From positions 26,772 to 90,771 of the forward strand of contig NZ_JAHESF010000029.1 in assembly GCF_018598225.1 (NCBI RefSeq): 64,000 nucleotides of DNA. Direction: 5' to 3'. Both the position numbers and the translations under genes were made by a program. Position 1 is the first letter of the stretch, and every line of letters begins with the position of its first letter. Of the stretch, positions 16,821 to 25,886 are shown one piece after another. The notes beneath the pieces are model-generated. The model was not told where the DNA came from, searched no databases, and worked only from the letters and a program-made list of their open reading frames with translations. This DNA is from Chryseosolibacter histidinae (GTDB lineage Bacteria; Bacteroidota; Bacteroidia; Cytophagales; Cyclobacteriaceae).

Positions 16821-19262
16821 CTACTCGTACCGGAGGGTATTCGACGGGTTGCTCATCGCCGCCCTGATGGTTTGTGTACTTACGGTGACAAGAGCGATCA
16901 GGATGGCCGTAAATGCCGCGAGCACATAGAGCCATACGTTGAGGCCAATGCGATACGCAAAAGTGTCCAGCCACTGATCCATAAAATACCATGCTACCGG
17001 CCAGGCTATCAGGTTGGCGATGACTACCAGCACAATGATCTCGCGCGACAACAGCTGAACGATATTCAGCACCGATGCACCAAGCACTTTGCGGATGCCG
17101 ATCTCTTTTATGCGCTGCAGTGTGTTGAACGTGGCCAGGCCGAATAACCCGAGGCACGCAATAAAAATGGCCAGCCCTGAAAAGACCGTGAAAAGTTGTC
17201 CCTGCTTCTGCTCAGCATTATACAACTGCTGGTATTGCATGCTCAGGAAACTGTATTCAAACGGTCTGTGTGGAATGAATTCTTTCCATACTTTTTCGAT
17301 GTGCTGAAGCCCACCCTGCATTTTATCACCCGCGATCTTTATCGAGAGTCTGCTGCCGGCTTTTTTGGGCAGGGGCTGGAATACCATTGGAACGATCGAT
17401 TCATGCAACGATTCGAAATGGAAATCCTTCACAACACCGATCACCCTGCCTTTAATACCGCCGTACTGAAAATCCCTGGTCAGGATCTCTTCGGGAGTCA
17501 TGCCAATCATTTTAACAGCAGATTCATTGAGCACAAAGGCAAGCGAATCGTCGGTTTTGATCGTTTTTGAGAAATTCCTTCCTGTTACAAAATCCACCTC
17601 ATACGTATTGAAGAAGTCGGTGTCAACACGAATATTCTTCAATACCACATCGGTGTTGGCCAGCGAATCTCCCTTTTGGACTTGGGCAGTTCCCTGGGAA
17701 TCCAGTAGCCTTCCCGTAGGTGTTCTGCTGGAGCGGCTAACGTTCCGGATGGAGGTCTGTTTCAGCAGTTCGTTGTAAAAAGCGTCGTACGAAGATGCGA
17801 GCTCGCCGAAGAAGCGCAAGGTCACCACCTGGTCTTTGTTGTAGCCGAGGTCGCGGTTATTCAAATATTGCAGCTGCTGGTGTGTGATCATGGTGGCGAT
17901 GATGAGCACGATGGAAATGGAGAACTGGGCCACCACCAGGAATTTCCGAAGCCCGGCCTTTCCTTTTGCCGAGCCCTGTTGTCCTTTCAGGATCAGCGCA
18001 GGTTTGAAACCTGAGATCACAAAAGCCGGATAAATGCCGGCAAGCACGCCCACAACAAGGGCAAAGATCAACAGGCCCGCAAAGAGTGCCCAGTGACCGC
18101 TGATGTCCAGAGTCAGCGATTTTGACGTGAAGCTGTTGAGCCATCCGATCGCCAGAAACGCGAGGCCAACGGAGAGTACCAGCGCAAATAACGCAATGAG
18201 TACTGACTCGCTCAAGTACTGGCTGATCAGCTGATTTCTGAAAGCGCCGGCCACTTTCCGCATGCCCACTTCCTTGGCACGTTTGGTGGCCCTGGCAGTA
18301 GAGAGGTTGATAAAGTTGAAACAGGCGATGAGGATGATGAACAACCCGATCACACCCATCATGTATACATTCTTGATGTCGCCGTTGCTCTCCATTTCGG
18401 AGTCGAGATGCGAGTGCAGGTGAATGTCGGTGAGCTTCTGTAAGTACAGGTGCGTCCAGGTTGACGGGGCCGGTGCGTCGGGACCATCCACGGCGCTCAT
18501 ATGCTTATCCAGGAAGGCGGGAAACTGCCGCTCGGTCTCCTGCTTGTTGAACGTCTCCTTCACCAGCACATACGTTCCGAACGAATTGTTTCCCCAGTTG
18601 CGCTCCAGACCCTGCCGTCCGTAGATCGTGCTGTCATTTAAAGTGGAGAAAGACAATAGCACGTTCGGATGCCAGTGCGACTGTGCAGGAAAATCTTTGA
18701 AGACACCGCTGACCACCACATCGTACTGGTTACCCAGCTTCAGCGTTTTTCCCACCGCGCTTTCACTGCCAAAATATTTTTGTGCGGTTTTTTCAGACAA
18801 CATGATATGGAAGGGATCGTTCAGTGCCTTGTCAGGACTGCCTTCAATTACCGGTATGGTGAACACGTTGAAGATCTCGGGCTCCGCATAAAATGAGTTG
18901 TCTTCGTTAAAGGATTTTTTTTCTTCCCCGTTTTCCTGGTAAGCCAGCAGAAAACGCCCGGGCAGCGTGCGCACTACCTCCTCGAAGTCAGTGAAGTCAT
19001 TTTTAAGCAGCGGGCCAAAAGGTGGCGCTACATGCCCCAGGTGAAGGTTCACCGATCCATCAGGCGAAAGGAAATCGCGGGTGACACGATAGATGCGGTC
19101 CGCATTCGTATTGTACCGGTCATAGCCAAGCTCGTCGGCGATGTACATAAAGATCATCAGGCTGCAGCACATGGCCAGCGCGAGTCCTGAAATGTTGATG
19201 AAGGAGCTCAGCTTGTTTCGCAGTATGGAGCGAAGCGCAACTTTAAAATAGTTTCTGATCAT
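16821..19262 (-). CDS. MacB/FtsX-type ABC transporter permease (paralog 4)
   Basis: This 813-residue member of the same family begins MIRNYFKVALRSILRNKL. TM1 is SFINISGLALAMCCSLMIFMY, then DELGYDRYN enters the first periplasmic core. The mid-protein coupling segment is AKEVGMRKVAGAFRNQL and the C-terminal one is IKEIGIRKVLGASVLNI; it ends NPSNTLRYE, the most divergent form of the shared tail. It is a single gene, separated from the triplet by the acidic-protein gene, and divergent from the DUF6377 regulator at 19517. As elsewhere in the window, no ATPase subunit is adjacent. The substrate is unknown. Confidence 0.9.
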   Translation of the reverse strand: MIRNYFKVALRSILRNKLSSFINISGLALAMCCSLMIFMYIADELGYDRYNTNADRIYRVTRDFLSPDGSVNLHLGHVAPPFGPLLKNDFTDFEEVVRTLPGRFLLAYQENGEEKKSFNEDNSFYAEPEIFNVFTIPVIEGSPDKALNDPFHIMLSEKTAQKYFGSESAVGKTLKLGNQYDVVVSGVFKDFPAQSHWHPNVLLSFSTLNDSTIYGRQGLERNWGNNSFGTYVLVKETFNKQETERQFPAFLDKHMSAVDGPDAPAPSTWTHLYLQKLTDIHLHSHLDSEMESNGDIKNVYMMGVIGLFIILIACFNFINLSTARATKRAKEVGMRKVAGAFRNQLISQYLSESVLIALFALVLSVGLAFLAIGWLNSFTSKSLTLDISGHWALFAGLLIFALVVGVLAGIYPAFVISGFKPALILKGQQGSAKGKAGLRKFLVVAQFSISIVLIIATMITHQQLQYLNNRDLGYNKDQVVTLRFFGELASSYDAFYNELLKQTSIRNVSRSSRTPTGRLLDSQGTAQVQKGDSLANTDVVLKNIRVDTDFFNTYEVDFVTGRNFSKTIKTDDSLAFVLNESAVKMIGMTPEEILTRDFQYGGIKGRVIGVVKDFHFESLHESIVPMVFQPLPKKAGSRLSIKIAGDKMQGGLQHIEKVWKEFIPHRPFEYSFLSMQYQQLYNAEQKQGQLFTVFSGLAIFIACLGLFGLATFNTLQRIKEIGIRKVLGASVLNIVQLLSREIIVLVVIANLIAWPVAWYFMDQWLDTFAYRIGLNVWLYVLAAFTAILIALVTVSTQTIRAAMSNPSNTLRYE

Positions 19263-19452
19263 GGGTGGTAATTTTTTTTTGCGTGGTACATGGGTCAGGA
19301 GATATGCGTCTAGACATGACTCCCTTTTTTGGCATTGGTTACACGCAAAGACCGTACATTTTGCGGGAGGTTGCTTCCAAACCCGGAGAAGGCACCTTTT
19401 TGAAGGATGTCATCCCTCTTGTCGTCCCTGAATGTCCGGTTATAAAGGTGAC

Positions 19453-19485
19453 ATTGTTCAGAAGCGAACTATTTATTTATTTTTG
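19453..19485 (+). promoter_or_regulatory. Candidate Bacteroidota sigma-A promoter
   Basis: A perfect -7 element TATTTTTG (19478-19485) has ATTG at 19453-19456 about 21 bases upstream as a weak -33 element. It lies 31 bases before the start of the DUF6377 gene. Confidence 0.45.
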
Positions 19486-19516
19486 ACCTTGCCATTAAAC
19501 CGGCTACCCCAAACCT

Positions 19517-21139
19517 ATGATCAGACGCCTTTTGCTGTTCCAACTTCTTTTTTTCATCGCCACGGAAGGCATCTCCCAGGCAGGCAACGACAGCCTTATT
19601 GCCGTGCTGGTGAAAGAGATCGGTCGCAAGGAGGTTTACGAGAACCGGAAGCAGGAGATGATTGAAAAACTGACGCGCGCATTGACCGACATCAACCAGC
19701 TGAGCGACGCAGCACAGTTCGCGCTGTACAATGACCTGTATCATGCGTATAAAACTTTCATTTACGATTCGGCTTTCAAATATTCGCAGAAATTAATTGA
19801 AACATCTTACAGGCTCAACGACAAGACAAAGATCGGCTATGCCAGGATCAAGCTCGGGTTTATCCTCATCTCGTCCGGTATGTTCAAGGAGACGTTCGAT
19901 TCCCTGAAGGTGGTGGAAGTGCGCTACCTGCCAGACAGCTCTCGCGTGGATTATTACAGGCTTCTCGCACGCGCGTATTCAGACCTGATGGTTTATAACA
20001 AGGATGCTTTTTACCGGGAGCATTACAAACAGCTCGACAGCAACTACATGGACTCGGCGCTTCAAGGGTGCAAGCCCGGATCTTATTTTCACTATTACCT
20101 GCTGGCCGTGAAGAACCTGCACGAGGGAAAGCACCGGGAAGTTATCCATACCGTGGAAGAGTTGATGCAACGCCACACACTGACTCATCCGCAGCTGGCC
20201 ATGAACTATTATGACCTGGGCGCTGCATACCTTGCCCTGGACGAACCCGATAAGACGATCCGGTATACCGTGCTTTCATCCTTATCGGATATCCGGGCAT
20301 CGACCAAAGAGACGGCAGCCATGTATACGCTCGCCAGGCTGCTGTACAAAAAAGGCGATATCGAACATGCTTACATTTTTATCAACCAGGCGCTGGATGA
20401 CGCTGAATTCTACGGCGCGCGTCAACGTAAGGTCGAGATCGGTTCTATTCTGCCATTGATCGCCGCGGCACGTCTCAACAGTGTGGAAGGACAGCGGCGG
20501 ATCTGGCTTACTTATTCAGCAGGACTTACGGTGCTGGCCGCGCTCGTGGTGATCTTCTCGGTTATTATCTTCAAGCAGCTCAAGAAACTGAAGGCAGCCG
20601 AAGCCGTCATTATCAAAGCCAACGCCAACCTCCAGGAGATCAACCAGAGACTGCTGGAGGCCGACAAGATCAAGGAAGAATACATAGGATATTATTTCAG
20701 CAACAACTCCGAATACATCAACAAGATCGAATCGTTCAAGAAAAATATCGACCAGAAGATCCAGTCCAAAAAATTTGAAGATATCAGGTTCCTGGTCAAT
20801 GGCATCAATCCATCCCACGAACGTGAAGAATTGTATGTTAATTTCGATAAGATCTTCCTGAAGCTTTTCCCCGACTTCGTGAGCATTTTTAACTCCTATT
20901 TCAAACCTGAAGACCGGATTGTTCCCAAAGAAACCCAGTTACTGAACACCGAGCTTCGCATCTTTGCGCTGATCAGGCTGGGCATCCACGATCCGGAGAA
21001 AATTGCGAGGATCCTCGGTTATTCGCTGAACACCATCTACGCTTATAAGAACCGCGTCAAAAGTAAATCTGTGGTACCCAATGACCAGTTTGAGCAAAAG
21101 ATCATGGGGATCAAAACCGTTTCGTTGCTCAAAAGCTGA
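19517..21139 (+). CDS. DUF6377-type membrane regulator with TPR-like sensor and LuxR-like HTH
   Basis: The protein has 540 residues. A signal peptide (MIRRLLLFQLLFFIATEGISQ) precedes ~290 residues of helical TPR-like repeats, predicted periplasmic. One transmembrane helix follows (~322-345, GLTVLAALVVIFSVIIF), then a coiled coil and the DUF6377 region (EEYIGYYFSNNSEYINKIE). The C-terminal helix-turn-helix (ELRIFALIRLGIHDPEKIA, then ILGYSLNTIYAYKNRVKSKS) resembles LuxR-type DNA-binding domains. This layout matches membrane-tethered transcription regulators related to Bacteroides SusR-like proteins. Targets are unknown; the divergent permease and the downstream small protein and GH43 gene are candidates (inference). 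Confidence 0.87.
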   Translation: MIRRLLLFQLLFFIATEGISQAGNDSLIAVLVKEIGRKEVYENRKQEMIEKLTRALTDINQLSDAAQFALYNDLYHAYKTFIYDSAFKYSQKLIETSYRLNDKTKIGYARIKLGFILISSGMFKETFDSLKVVEVRYLPDSSRVDYYRLLARAYSDLMVYNKDAFYREHYKQLDSNYMDSALQGCKPGSYFHYYLLAVKNLHEGKHREVIHTVEELMQRHTLTHPQLAMNYYDLGAAYLALDEPDKTIRYTVLSSLSDIRASTKETAAMYTLARLLYKKGDIEHAYIFINQALDDAEFYGARQRKVEIGSILPLIAAARLNSVEGQRRIWLTYSAGLTVLAALVVIFSVIIFKQLKKLKAAEAVIIKANANLQEINQRLLEADKIKEEYIGYYFSNNSEYINKIESFKKNIDQKIQSKKFEDIRFLVNGINPSHEREELYVNFDKIFLKLFPDFVSIFNSYFKPEDRIVPKETQLLNTELRIFALIRLGIHDPEKIARILGYSLNTIYAYKNRVKSKSVVPNDQFEQKIMGIKTVSLLKS

Positions 21140-21167
21140 TATTGGTTTTATATTTTTCGCCGCAACG

Positions 21168-21187
21168 GTGTGAAGTAAAAGTCACAC
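21168..21187 (+). terminator. Short hairpin after the DUF6377 gene
   Basis: GTGTGA and TCACAC form a perfect 6-bp stem with an 8-base loop, 29 bases after the stop codon. The stem is short and no T tract follows, so termination is only a possibility; a dyad binding site is the alternative. Confidence 0.3.
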
Positions 21188-21337
21188 AATCAATATGTTG
21201 CATGTTTCCATGCACGAATATTTTTATATTTTACGTTTACAAATTGCCTTCGGCATAGCGCTTTTATTGTTTTGTTAGGGTTCGTCAACCTGTTGGCTAC
21301 TATACTTTTTGTTTACCCTTAATGCCCACGGCTTTTT

Positions 21338-21787
21338 ATGATCAAAACGGCAGTCACCGCAACAACACCATCCAGGAAAATTGAATTTATCGGAGCCCAC
21401 AAAGACGATTCTATTGTCATCGGCAACTACGGCGACGTTCAGTTCGTTGCCAAAGGAAATTTTGATCTTTCAGGACTGATCTATTGCGGCAAGAATACCG
21501 TGGAGTTCAATGTGGAAGGTGACGGCACCGTAGCTTTCAAGGGCGTTTGTAAAAAATTAATGATCCGGGGTATTCGCGGCAACTGCACGCTTGACCTCAG
21601 CAACCTCTCCAGCCAGGTGGTATGGTGCGAATCTGTCAAGGGCAACGCCATCGTCACACTGGGGCCTACCAAACTGATCGAGCTGATCAGCCTCGACAAT
21701 GATGCTGTCGTAAAATACGGCGGCAAACCCGTGCTGCTGAACTACACGCTGAAGGGCAACTCTCGTATTGAGGGGTGGAAAGGTTAA
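21338..21787 (+). CDS. Small beta-rich protein of unknown function
   Basis: The 149 residues lack a signal peptide and transmembrane segment. Alternating short strands are separated by G/N/D turns (GNYGDVQFVAKGNFDLSG, VEGDGTVAFKGVCKKLMI, GNCTLDLSNLSSQVVWCES), suggesting a single-sheet or beta-solenoid fold like that of DUF2807/DUF4097 adhesin-like proteins, but cytoplasmic. No catalytic motif is seen. It follows the DUF6377 regulator by 198 bases and precedes the GH43 gene on the same strand. The product is not recognised. Confidence 0.65.
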   Translation: MIKTAVTATTPSRKIEFIGAHKDDSIVIGNYGDVQFVAKGNFDLSGLIYCGKNTVEFNVEGDGTVAFKGVCKKLMIRGIRGNCTLDLSNLSSQVVWCESVKGNAIVTLGPTKLIELISLDNDAVVKYGGKPVLLNYTLKGNSRIEGWKG

Positions 21788-22102
21788 AAGAAGCCAGGAG
21801 CCAGGAGTAAGGAGTCAGGAGGGGAGTGTGCGTCTTTCCGATCTTGCTCTTTGTTTAGAAAGAAACAGGCTCTACTGAAGTAGAAGTCAGGCCGTGGAGT
21901 GTTCCGTCATTCAGAGCGCAGCAATTGTGTGGGTATGCGGGAGCGAAGAATCCCCCTGAAAACAGCGTGCATCAGCAAAGGCATGCGTACGCAGTAAGTT
22001 TCCAAAGGATCCATCCCTCGCTCCATTGCTAAACCATCCGTCTTCCGAATAGAGCATGCTGTGGACCGTGGACTGTGGACCATTTTCTCACTAACTTTAG
22101 GC
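21788..22102. other. 315-base spacer holding three repeat types
   Basis: No gene is seen. From left to right it holds a CTCCTGGCTCC-class arm (21788-21820, in reverse orientation: GGAGCCAGGAGTAAGGAGTC), a long-armed hairpin of the GAGCGAAG-class (21940-22024: GGAGCGA pairs with TCGCTCC, with GAATCC/GGATCC inside), and a GTGGAC-word arm (22061-22081: GTGGACCGTGGACTGTGGAC) matching the class at 32498-32623. A weak -7-like TAACTTTA lies at about 22093, very close to the GH43 start. Confidence 0.6.
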
Positions 22103-23848
22103 ATGCGCCTGCTTTTCCTGTTCGTCATTTTATTTCCATTCGCCGTCAGGGCACAGTATGCCGGGCAGCGAACCTATTGCAATCCGATGGATATCGGCTA
22201 TCGTTACAATTTCGAGCAGCTGAACGAGCAGATCTCTTATCGATCTGGTGCAGATCCGGTGATCGTCAACCACAAGGGTGAGTATTTTCTTTTTGTTACT
22301 ATCTCCGGAGGATGGTGGCATTCCAAAGACCTGGTGAACTGGAATTACGTGGTGCCTGACAAGTGGCCCATGGAAGACATGTGTGCCCCGGCGGCGATGT
22401 CGGTTCACGATACCTTGTATCTGTTCCAGTCGACTTTCGACAAGCGACCGATCTTTTACACCACCACGCCTGAAAATGGCAAACTACATTTTTACAATCG
22501 CTGGCTTCCCCAGCTGCCGAAGGATGTAGGGCCCTGGGATCCGGCCTTGTTCTATGATGAGGAGCTGGACAAGTGGTACATGTACTGGGGCTCATCCAAT
22601 GTTTATCCACTCTACGGAAGCGAGCTCGATAAAAGTAAACGCCTGAAATATAAAGGCGATTACAAGGGATTGATCTACCTGCATCCGGAAGAACATGGAT
22701 GGGAACGGTTTGGGCCGGATCATACGTCAGGCATCAAACCTTTTACGGAAGGAGCGTGGATGACCAAGCACAACGGAAAATACTACCTGCAATATGGTGC
22801 GCCTGGCACAGAATACAACGTTTATGCTAATGGCACGTATGTGGGCGACCATCCCCTCGGACCGTTCACTTACGCACCGTACAATCCTGTGTCGTACAAG
22901 CCGGGAGGTTTTGTTACCGGGGCTGGCCATGGCAATACTTTTCAGGATAACTATGGCAACTACTGGAATACCGGTACCCCCTGGGTTGCAGTGAACTGGA
23001 ATTTCGAACGACGCATCGCCATGTTCCCGGCAGGATTCGACCGGGATGGACAGATGTTTGCCAACACAAGGTTTGGCGACCTGCCGCACTACCTGCCCAC
23101 CCGGAAATGGGAAAGCAAGGACGAGCTATTCACAGGATGGATGCTGCTATCGTACAGGAAGCCGGCCACGGCATCATCTGAACGCGATACTTTCAACGTT
23201 GCCAGGATCACTGACGAGAACCCGCGCACGTTCTGGGTGGCAAAAGAGAACAGGGAAGGGGAGTGGATCACGATCGACCTTCAGAAAGAATCGCAGGTGA
23301 ATGCGCTGCAGGTGAATTACACTGATTACAAGTCTGATATCTACGACGGTACCGATCCGAAGATCTACACCCAGTTCAGGATCTACCATTCGCGCGATGG
23401 AAAACAATGGGAGAAGATCGTAGACCTCACCGGCGAAAAACGCGACCGGCCCAACGCATACCTCGAACTGAAGAAACCGGTGACAACGCGATACATCAAA
23501 TATGAGCACGTTTACGTTGCCTCACCCAACCTGGCCATCAGCGACATTCGTGTTTTTGGAACAGCGCCCGGAAAAGCGCCCGCAACGCCCTCGAAATTTA
23601 CCGTCAGGCGGGATACAGATCCACGCAATGCTTTCGTAGACTGGCAGAAAGTACCCGGCGCCACCGGCTACAACATCCTCTGGGGAATCGCCCCGGACAA
23701 GCTCTATCAAACCTACCAGACCTGGGCCGATGCACCTACTACCAAAGAGATCAGGGCGCTCTCAAAAGGCGTGAGCTATTATTTCGTCATCGAAGCGTTT
23801 AATGAGAGCGGGGTTTCGAAGACGACTCCGGTTGTATTTGTAAAGTAG
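22103..23848 (+). CDS. Exported glycoside hydrolase family 43 enzyme with F5/8-type C and Fn3 modules
   Basis: The protein has 581 residues. The start at 22103 gives a signal peptide (MRLLFLFVILFPFAVRAQ); upstream in-frame codons only translate repeat DNA. The five-bladed propeller domain (~45-330) shows the GH43 acidic triad: Asp51 in GADPV (base), Asp146 in GPWDPALF (pKa tuner) and Glu216 in FTEGAWM (acid). A discoidin-like carbohydrate-binding module follows (~350-490, YRKPATASSERDTFNVA, then VTTRYIKYEHV), and a fibronectin type III module closes the protein (~500-580). It probably cleaves arabinose- or xylose-containing hemicellulose in the periplasm or outside. It is convergent with an exported hydrolase, a likely partner. 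Confidence 0.9.
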   Translation: MRLLFLFVILFPFAVRAQYAGQRTYCNPMDIGYRYNFEQLNEQISYRSGADPVIVNHKGEYFLFVTISGGWWHSKDLVNWNYVVPDKWPMEDMCAPAAMSVHDTLYLFQSTFDKRPIFYTTTPENGKLHFYNRWLPQLPKDVGPWDPALFYDEELDKWYMYWGSSNVYPLYGSELDKSKRLKYKGDYKGLIYLHPEEHGWERFGPDHTSGIKPFTEGAWMTKHNGKYYLQYGAPGTEYNVYANGTYVGDHPLGPFTYAPYNPVSYKPGGFVTGAGHGNTFQDNYGNYWNTGTPWVAVNWNFERRIAMFPAGFDRDGQMFANTRFGDLPHYLPTRKWESKDELFTGWMLLSYRKPATASSERDTFNVARITDENPRTFWVAKENREGEWITIDLQKESQVNALQVNYTDYKSDIYDGTDPKIYTQFRIYHSRDGKQWEKIVDLTGEKRDRPNAYLELKKPVTTRYIKYEHVYVASPNLAISDIRVFGTAPGKAPATPSKFTVRRDTDPRNAFVDWQKVPGATGYNILWGIAPDKLYQTYQTWADAPTTKEIRALSKGVSYYFVIEAFNESGVSKTTPVVFVK

Positions 23849-23860
23849 GTTTGAAATGCA

Positions 23861-23937
23861 TTTCCCGCAGAGTCCGCTGATAAGGCGCAGATAATGTATT
23901 TTAAAGATCTGCGTTAATCTGCGAGATCTGCGGGAAC
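23861..23937. repeat. TCTGCG-word inverted repeat between convergent genes
   Basis: TTTCCCGCAGAGTCCGC-type words at 23861-23891 pair with GATCTGCGTTAATCTGCG and the GATCTGCGGGAA that follows at 23906-23937. The outer ten bases (TTCCCGCAGA) match exactly. It lies 12 bases from one stop codon and 10 bases from the other, filling the convergent spacer. Confidence 0.75.
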
Positions 23938-23947
23938 CATACCCGCT

Positions 23948-25606
23948 CTACTTCAGCACAACAACCGATGTATCATTGATCTTCTTCGCTTCTGAATCAC
24001 CGATTTTCCAGTTCTCATCGAAGTAACCCTCAGCCACCACGTTCTTCAGCGTTCCTTTGAACAGCACATAGTCTTTTAATCCAGGTACCTCTGCGAAGGA
24101 AGGAGGGAAGCGATAGTTTTGTTCCTGGGGGCCGTTCCACCAGGGCAGGCCCGAGCTGACCGTAACATAGTGGCCATCGATGGGAAAGACATAGAACAGT
24201 CCGTGGTCGCTGGCCTGGGCTGTATTGAGATGCAGCGGAAGACGGTCCTTCAGTTTATCGATCACCAGGTTTGTTTCTTTTGTTCCGAAGAGGATCAGGT
24301 TGCAGCTTTCAAGATCGCTGGGCCTCACATCTTTGTCGGCAACGATGCGGGGGAAGAACATGATCCTGCCCAGGAATGCATTGCGATAGAACGACCAGTT
24401 AGCAGCCTGTGTGGCTACTTCGGCCCTGGCTTTTTGCTCCGTTTCTGAAGGGCTGCCCGCGGTTCCATAAACATAGATATGGCGGCTGGCGAACGCTTCA
24501 CGGATAGGTCCTTCTGCGCCGGGTCTCTTCGCCACAGGTGCCGGCTCGTATTTGGAGGCGTTCCATTTTCCATCTTGCAACACAAATGAAGGCGACTCCC
24601 CTGTGGCCTTCACCTTGTTGCCGTTGAGCGTTATTTGTAAAGGCTGGCCTGCCTTGAACTTCGGGTGACCCTTGAGGCGAAGCGTGAATGCATCCAGCGC
24701 AGTGGTTGTAATGTCGAGCTGGTTGGGGGCGGTGAATTTAGCATCGATGCTGGTCAGTGTGCCCGGAGTTAATTTGTCGAACGTTACCCAGTATGCGCTG
24801 TTGTATTTGTATTGTGTTGAGCTGAACCTCACCCTGTCGGGGAAACGATTCCTCTTGAACTGGCTGAACCAGCCGAAGATGAACTCATCCTTGTAGGCAT
24901 TTTCCCAGCTGTTGTGATTCACGCCCGGATATTCGATGTATTCAACCTTGCTTCCCAGCTCTTTCAGTTTTTTAACCCAGTCGCGTGATACGGCCACCGG
25001 CACGGCCGAGTCCTGGTCGCCATGAAAAAAGTGTGCGGGTACATTCAGTGCATTGCCCGCAAGGTCGTCTGTACCTTTCGGGGGCGCCGGGCAAACCGGG
25101 GCGATGGCTGCCCAGATATCGGGGCGGGTCATGCCGATCCACAGTGTGCCCCCACCACCCATGGAGAGACCTGTGAGATAGGTGCGGTCTTCATCGATGC
25201 TGAAGCGCTTCTTTACATCGGCCAGCACATCGTAAACATCTTTTTCAGGAATGCCCTGATACCCTGCGGTGCCGCGGGCGTAGGGCGAAGCAACGATGTA
25301 GTCAACATCCTTCCATTCTGGGAAATAGCGTGTAGCCTCCACATCGTTTTCGCCGTTGGCATTGCTCTTGCCGAAGACCCTGCGCAGCGCCAGGCGGTGA
25401 TTGGAGCCAGCGCCATGCAGCATGATCACCAGCGGATATTTTTTCTGCGGATCGTAGTTCTTCGGAAGATACAAACCATAAGGCTGCTCAGTATCGTCAG
25501 CATCAGAAAAGAAAGTAAGCACCTGCGGACCGGGAGAAAGCTTCTGGCTGAAAGTTTCTGTCACCGCGAGGAGGATAAGGAGGAGAAGAATTTTAGTAGA
25601 CTTCAT
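23948..25606 (-). CDS. Exported alpha/beta hydrolase, prolyl-oligopeptidase/esterase type
   Basis: The protein has 552 residues with a signal peptide (MKSTKILLLLILLAVTETFS). The N-terminal half (~35-255) is an alpha/beta hydrolase fold: oxyanion region VIMLHGAGSNHR, nucleophile elbow GLSMGGGG, acid in HGDQDSAVP and catalytic His in GVNHNSW. Residues ~260-350 form an all-beta linker, and the C-terminal ~180 residues form a second domain with alternating strands (LILFGTKETNLVIDKL), often found in Bacteroidota 'PHB depolymerase-like' hydrolases. The position opposite GH43 suggests removal of ester substituents from plant polysaccharide (inference); a peptidase role cannot be excluded. Confidence 0.85.
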   Translation of the reverse strand: MKSTKILLLLILLAVTETFSQKLSPGPQVLTFFSDADDTEQPYGLYLPKNYDPQKKYPLVIMLHGAGSNHRLALRRVFGKSNANGENDVEATRYFPEWKDVDYIVASPYARGTAGYQGIPEKDVYDVLADVKKRFSIDEDRTYLTGLSMGGGGTLWIGMTRPDIWAAIAPVCPAPPKGTDDLAGNALNVPAHFFHGDQDSAVPVAVSRDWVKKLKELGSKVEYIEYPGVNHNSWENAYKDEFIFGWFSQFKRNRFPDRVRFSSTQYKYNSAYWVTFDKLTPGTLTSIDAKFTAPNQLDITTTALDAFTLRLKGHPKFKAGQPLQITLNGNKVKATGESPSFVLQDGKWNASKYEPAPVAKRPGAEGPIREAFASRHIYVYGTAGSPSETEQKARAEVATQAANWSFYRNAFLGRIMFFPRIVADKDVRPSDLESCNLILFGTKETNLVIDKLKDRLPLHLNTAQASDHGLFYVFPIDGHYVTVSSGLPWWNGPQEQNYRFPPSFAEVPGLKDYVLFKGTLKNVVAEGYFDENWKIGDSEAKKINDTSVVVLK

Positions 25607-25715
25607 AGCGATTCAGGTTATTTCAGGAATGTAGTCAATTTTTTTGAAAAGGAGTAAGAAAGGAACGCAAGCCGCCCTTCGCCTGAACGGAAATCCCGCC
25701 AGCGAAATGAGGTGA

Positions 25716-25727
25716 TGACATTTGTCA
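25716..25727. promoter_or_regulatory. Palindromic operator candidate TGACA-TT-TGTCA
   Basis: A 5-bp inverted repeat with a 2-base spacer lies 159 bases before the GAF-PAS gene. It resembles the second palindrome at 25825-25838. CRP/FNR-superfamily-type or other dimeric regulator binding is possible (inference). Confidence 0.35.
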
Positions 25728-25824
25728 GCTTTTATAAACAACCCGGTACCATGAATGACCACCGTACATCCAAAAAGGCGTGAAAATACGTCAGTATCCA
25801 GTCAATGATAAAATTTTCCTGGAA

Positions 25825-25838
25825 ATGACTTTTGTCAT
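25825..25838. promoter_or_regulatory. Palindromic operator candidate ATGAC-TTTT-GTCAT
   Basis: A perfect 5-bp dyad with a 4-base spacer lies 48 bases before the GAF-PAS start. It shares the TGAC/GTCA half-sites with the dyad at 25716-25727, 109 bases apart start to start. Confidence 0.4.
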
Positions 25839-25886
25839 GGGCGGAGGCTTTTTGCGTGGATGATATTTGCGTCGTGAAAATGAAAA

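Noticed and set aside
19265..19486. 73-codon frame upstream of the DUF6377 gene
   Set aside because: It has no homologous features and overlaps the promoter candidate; it fits a non-coding divergent spacer better.
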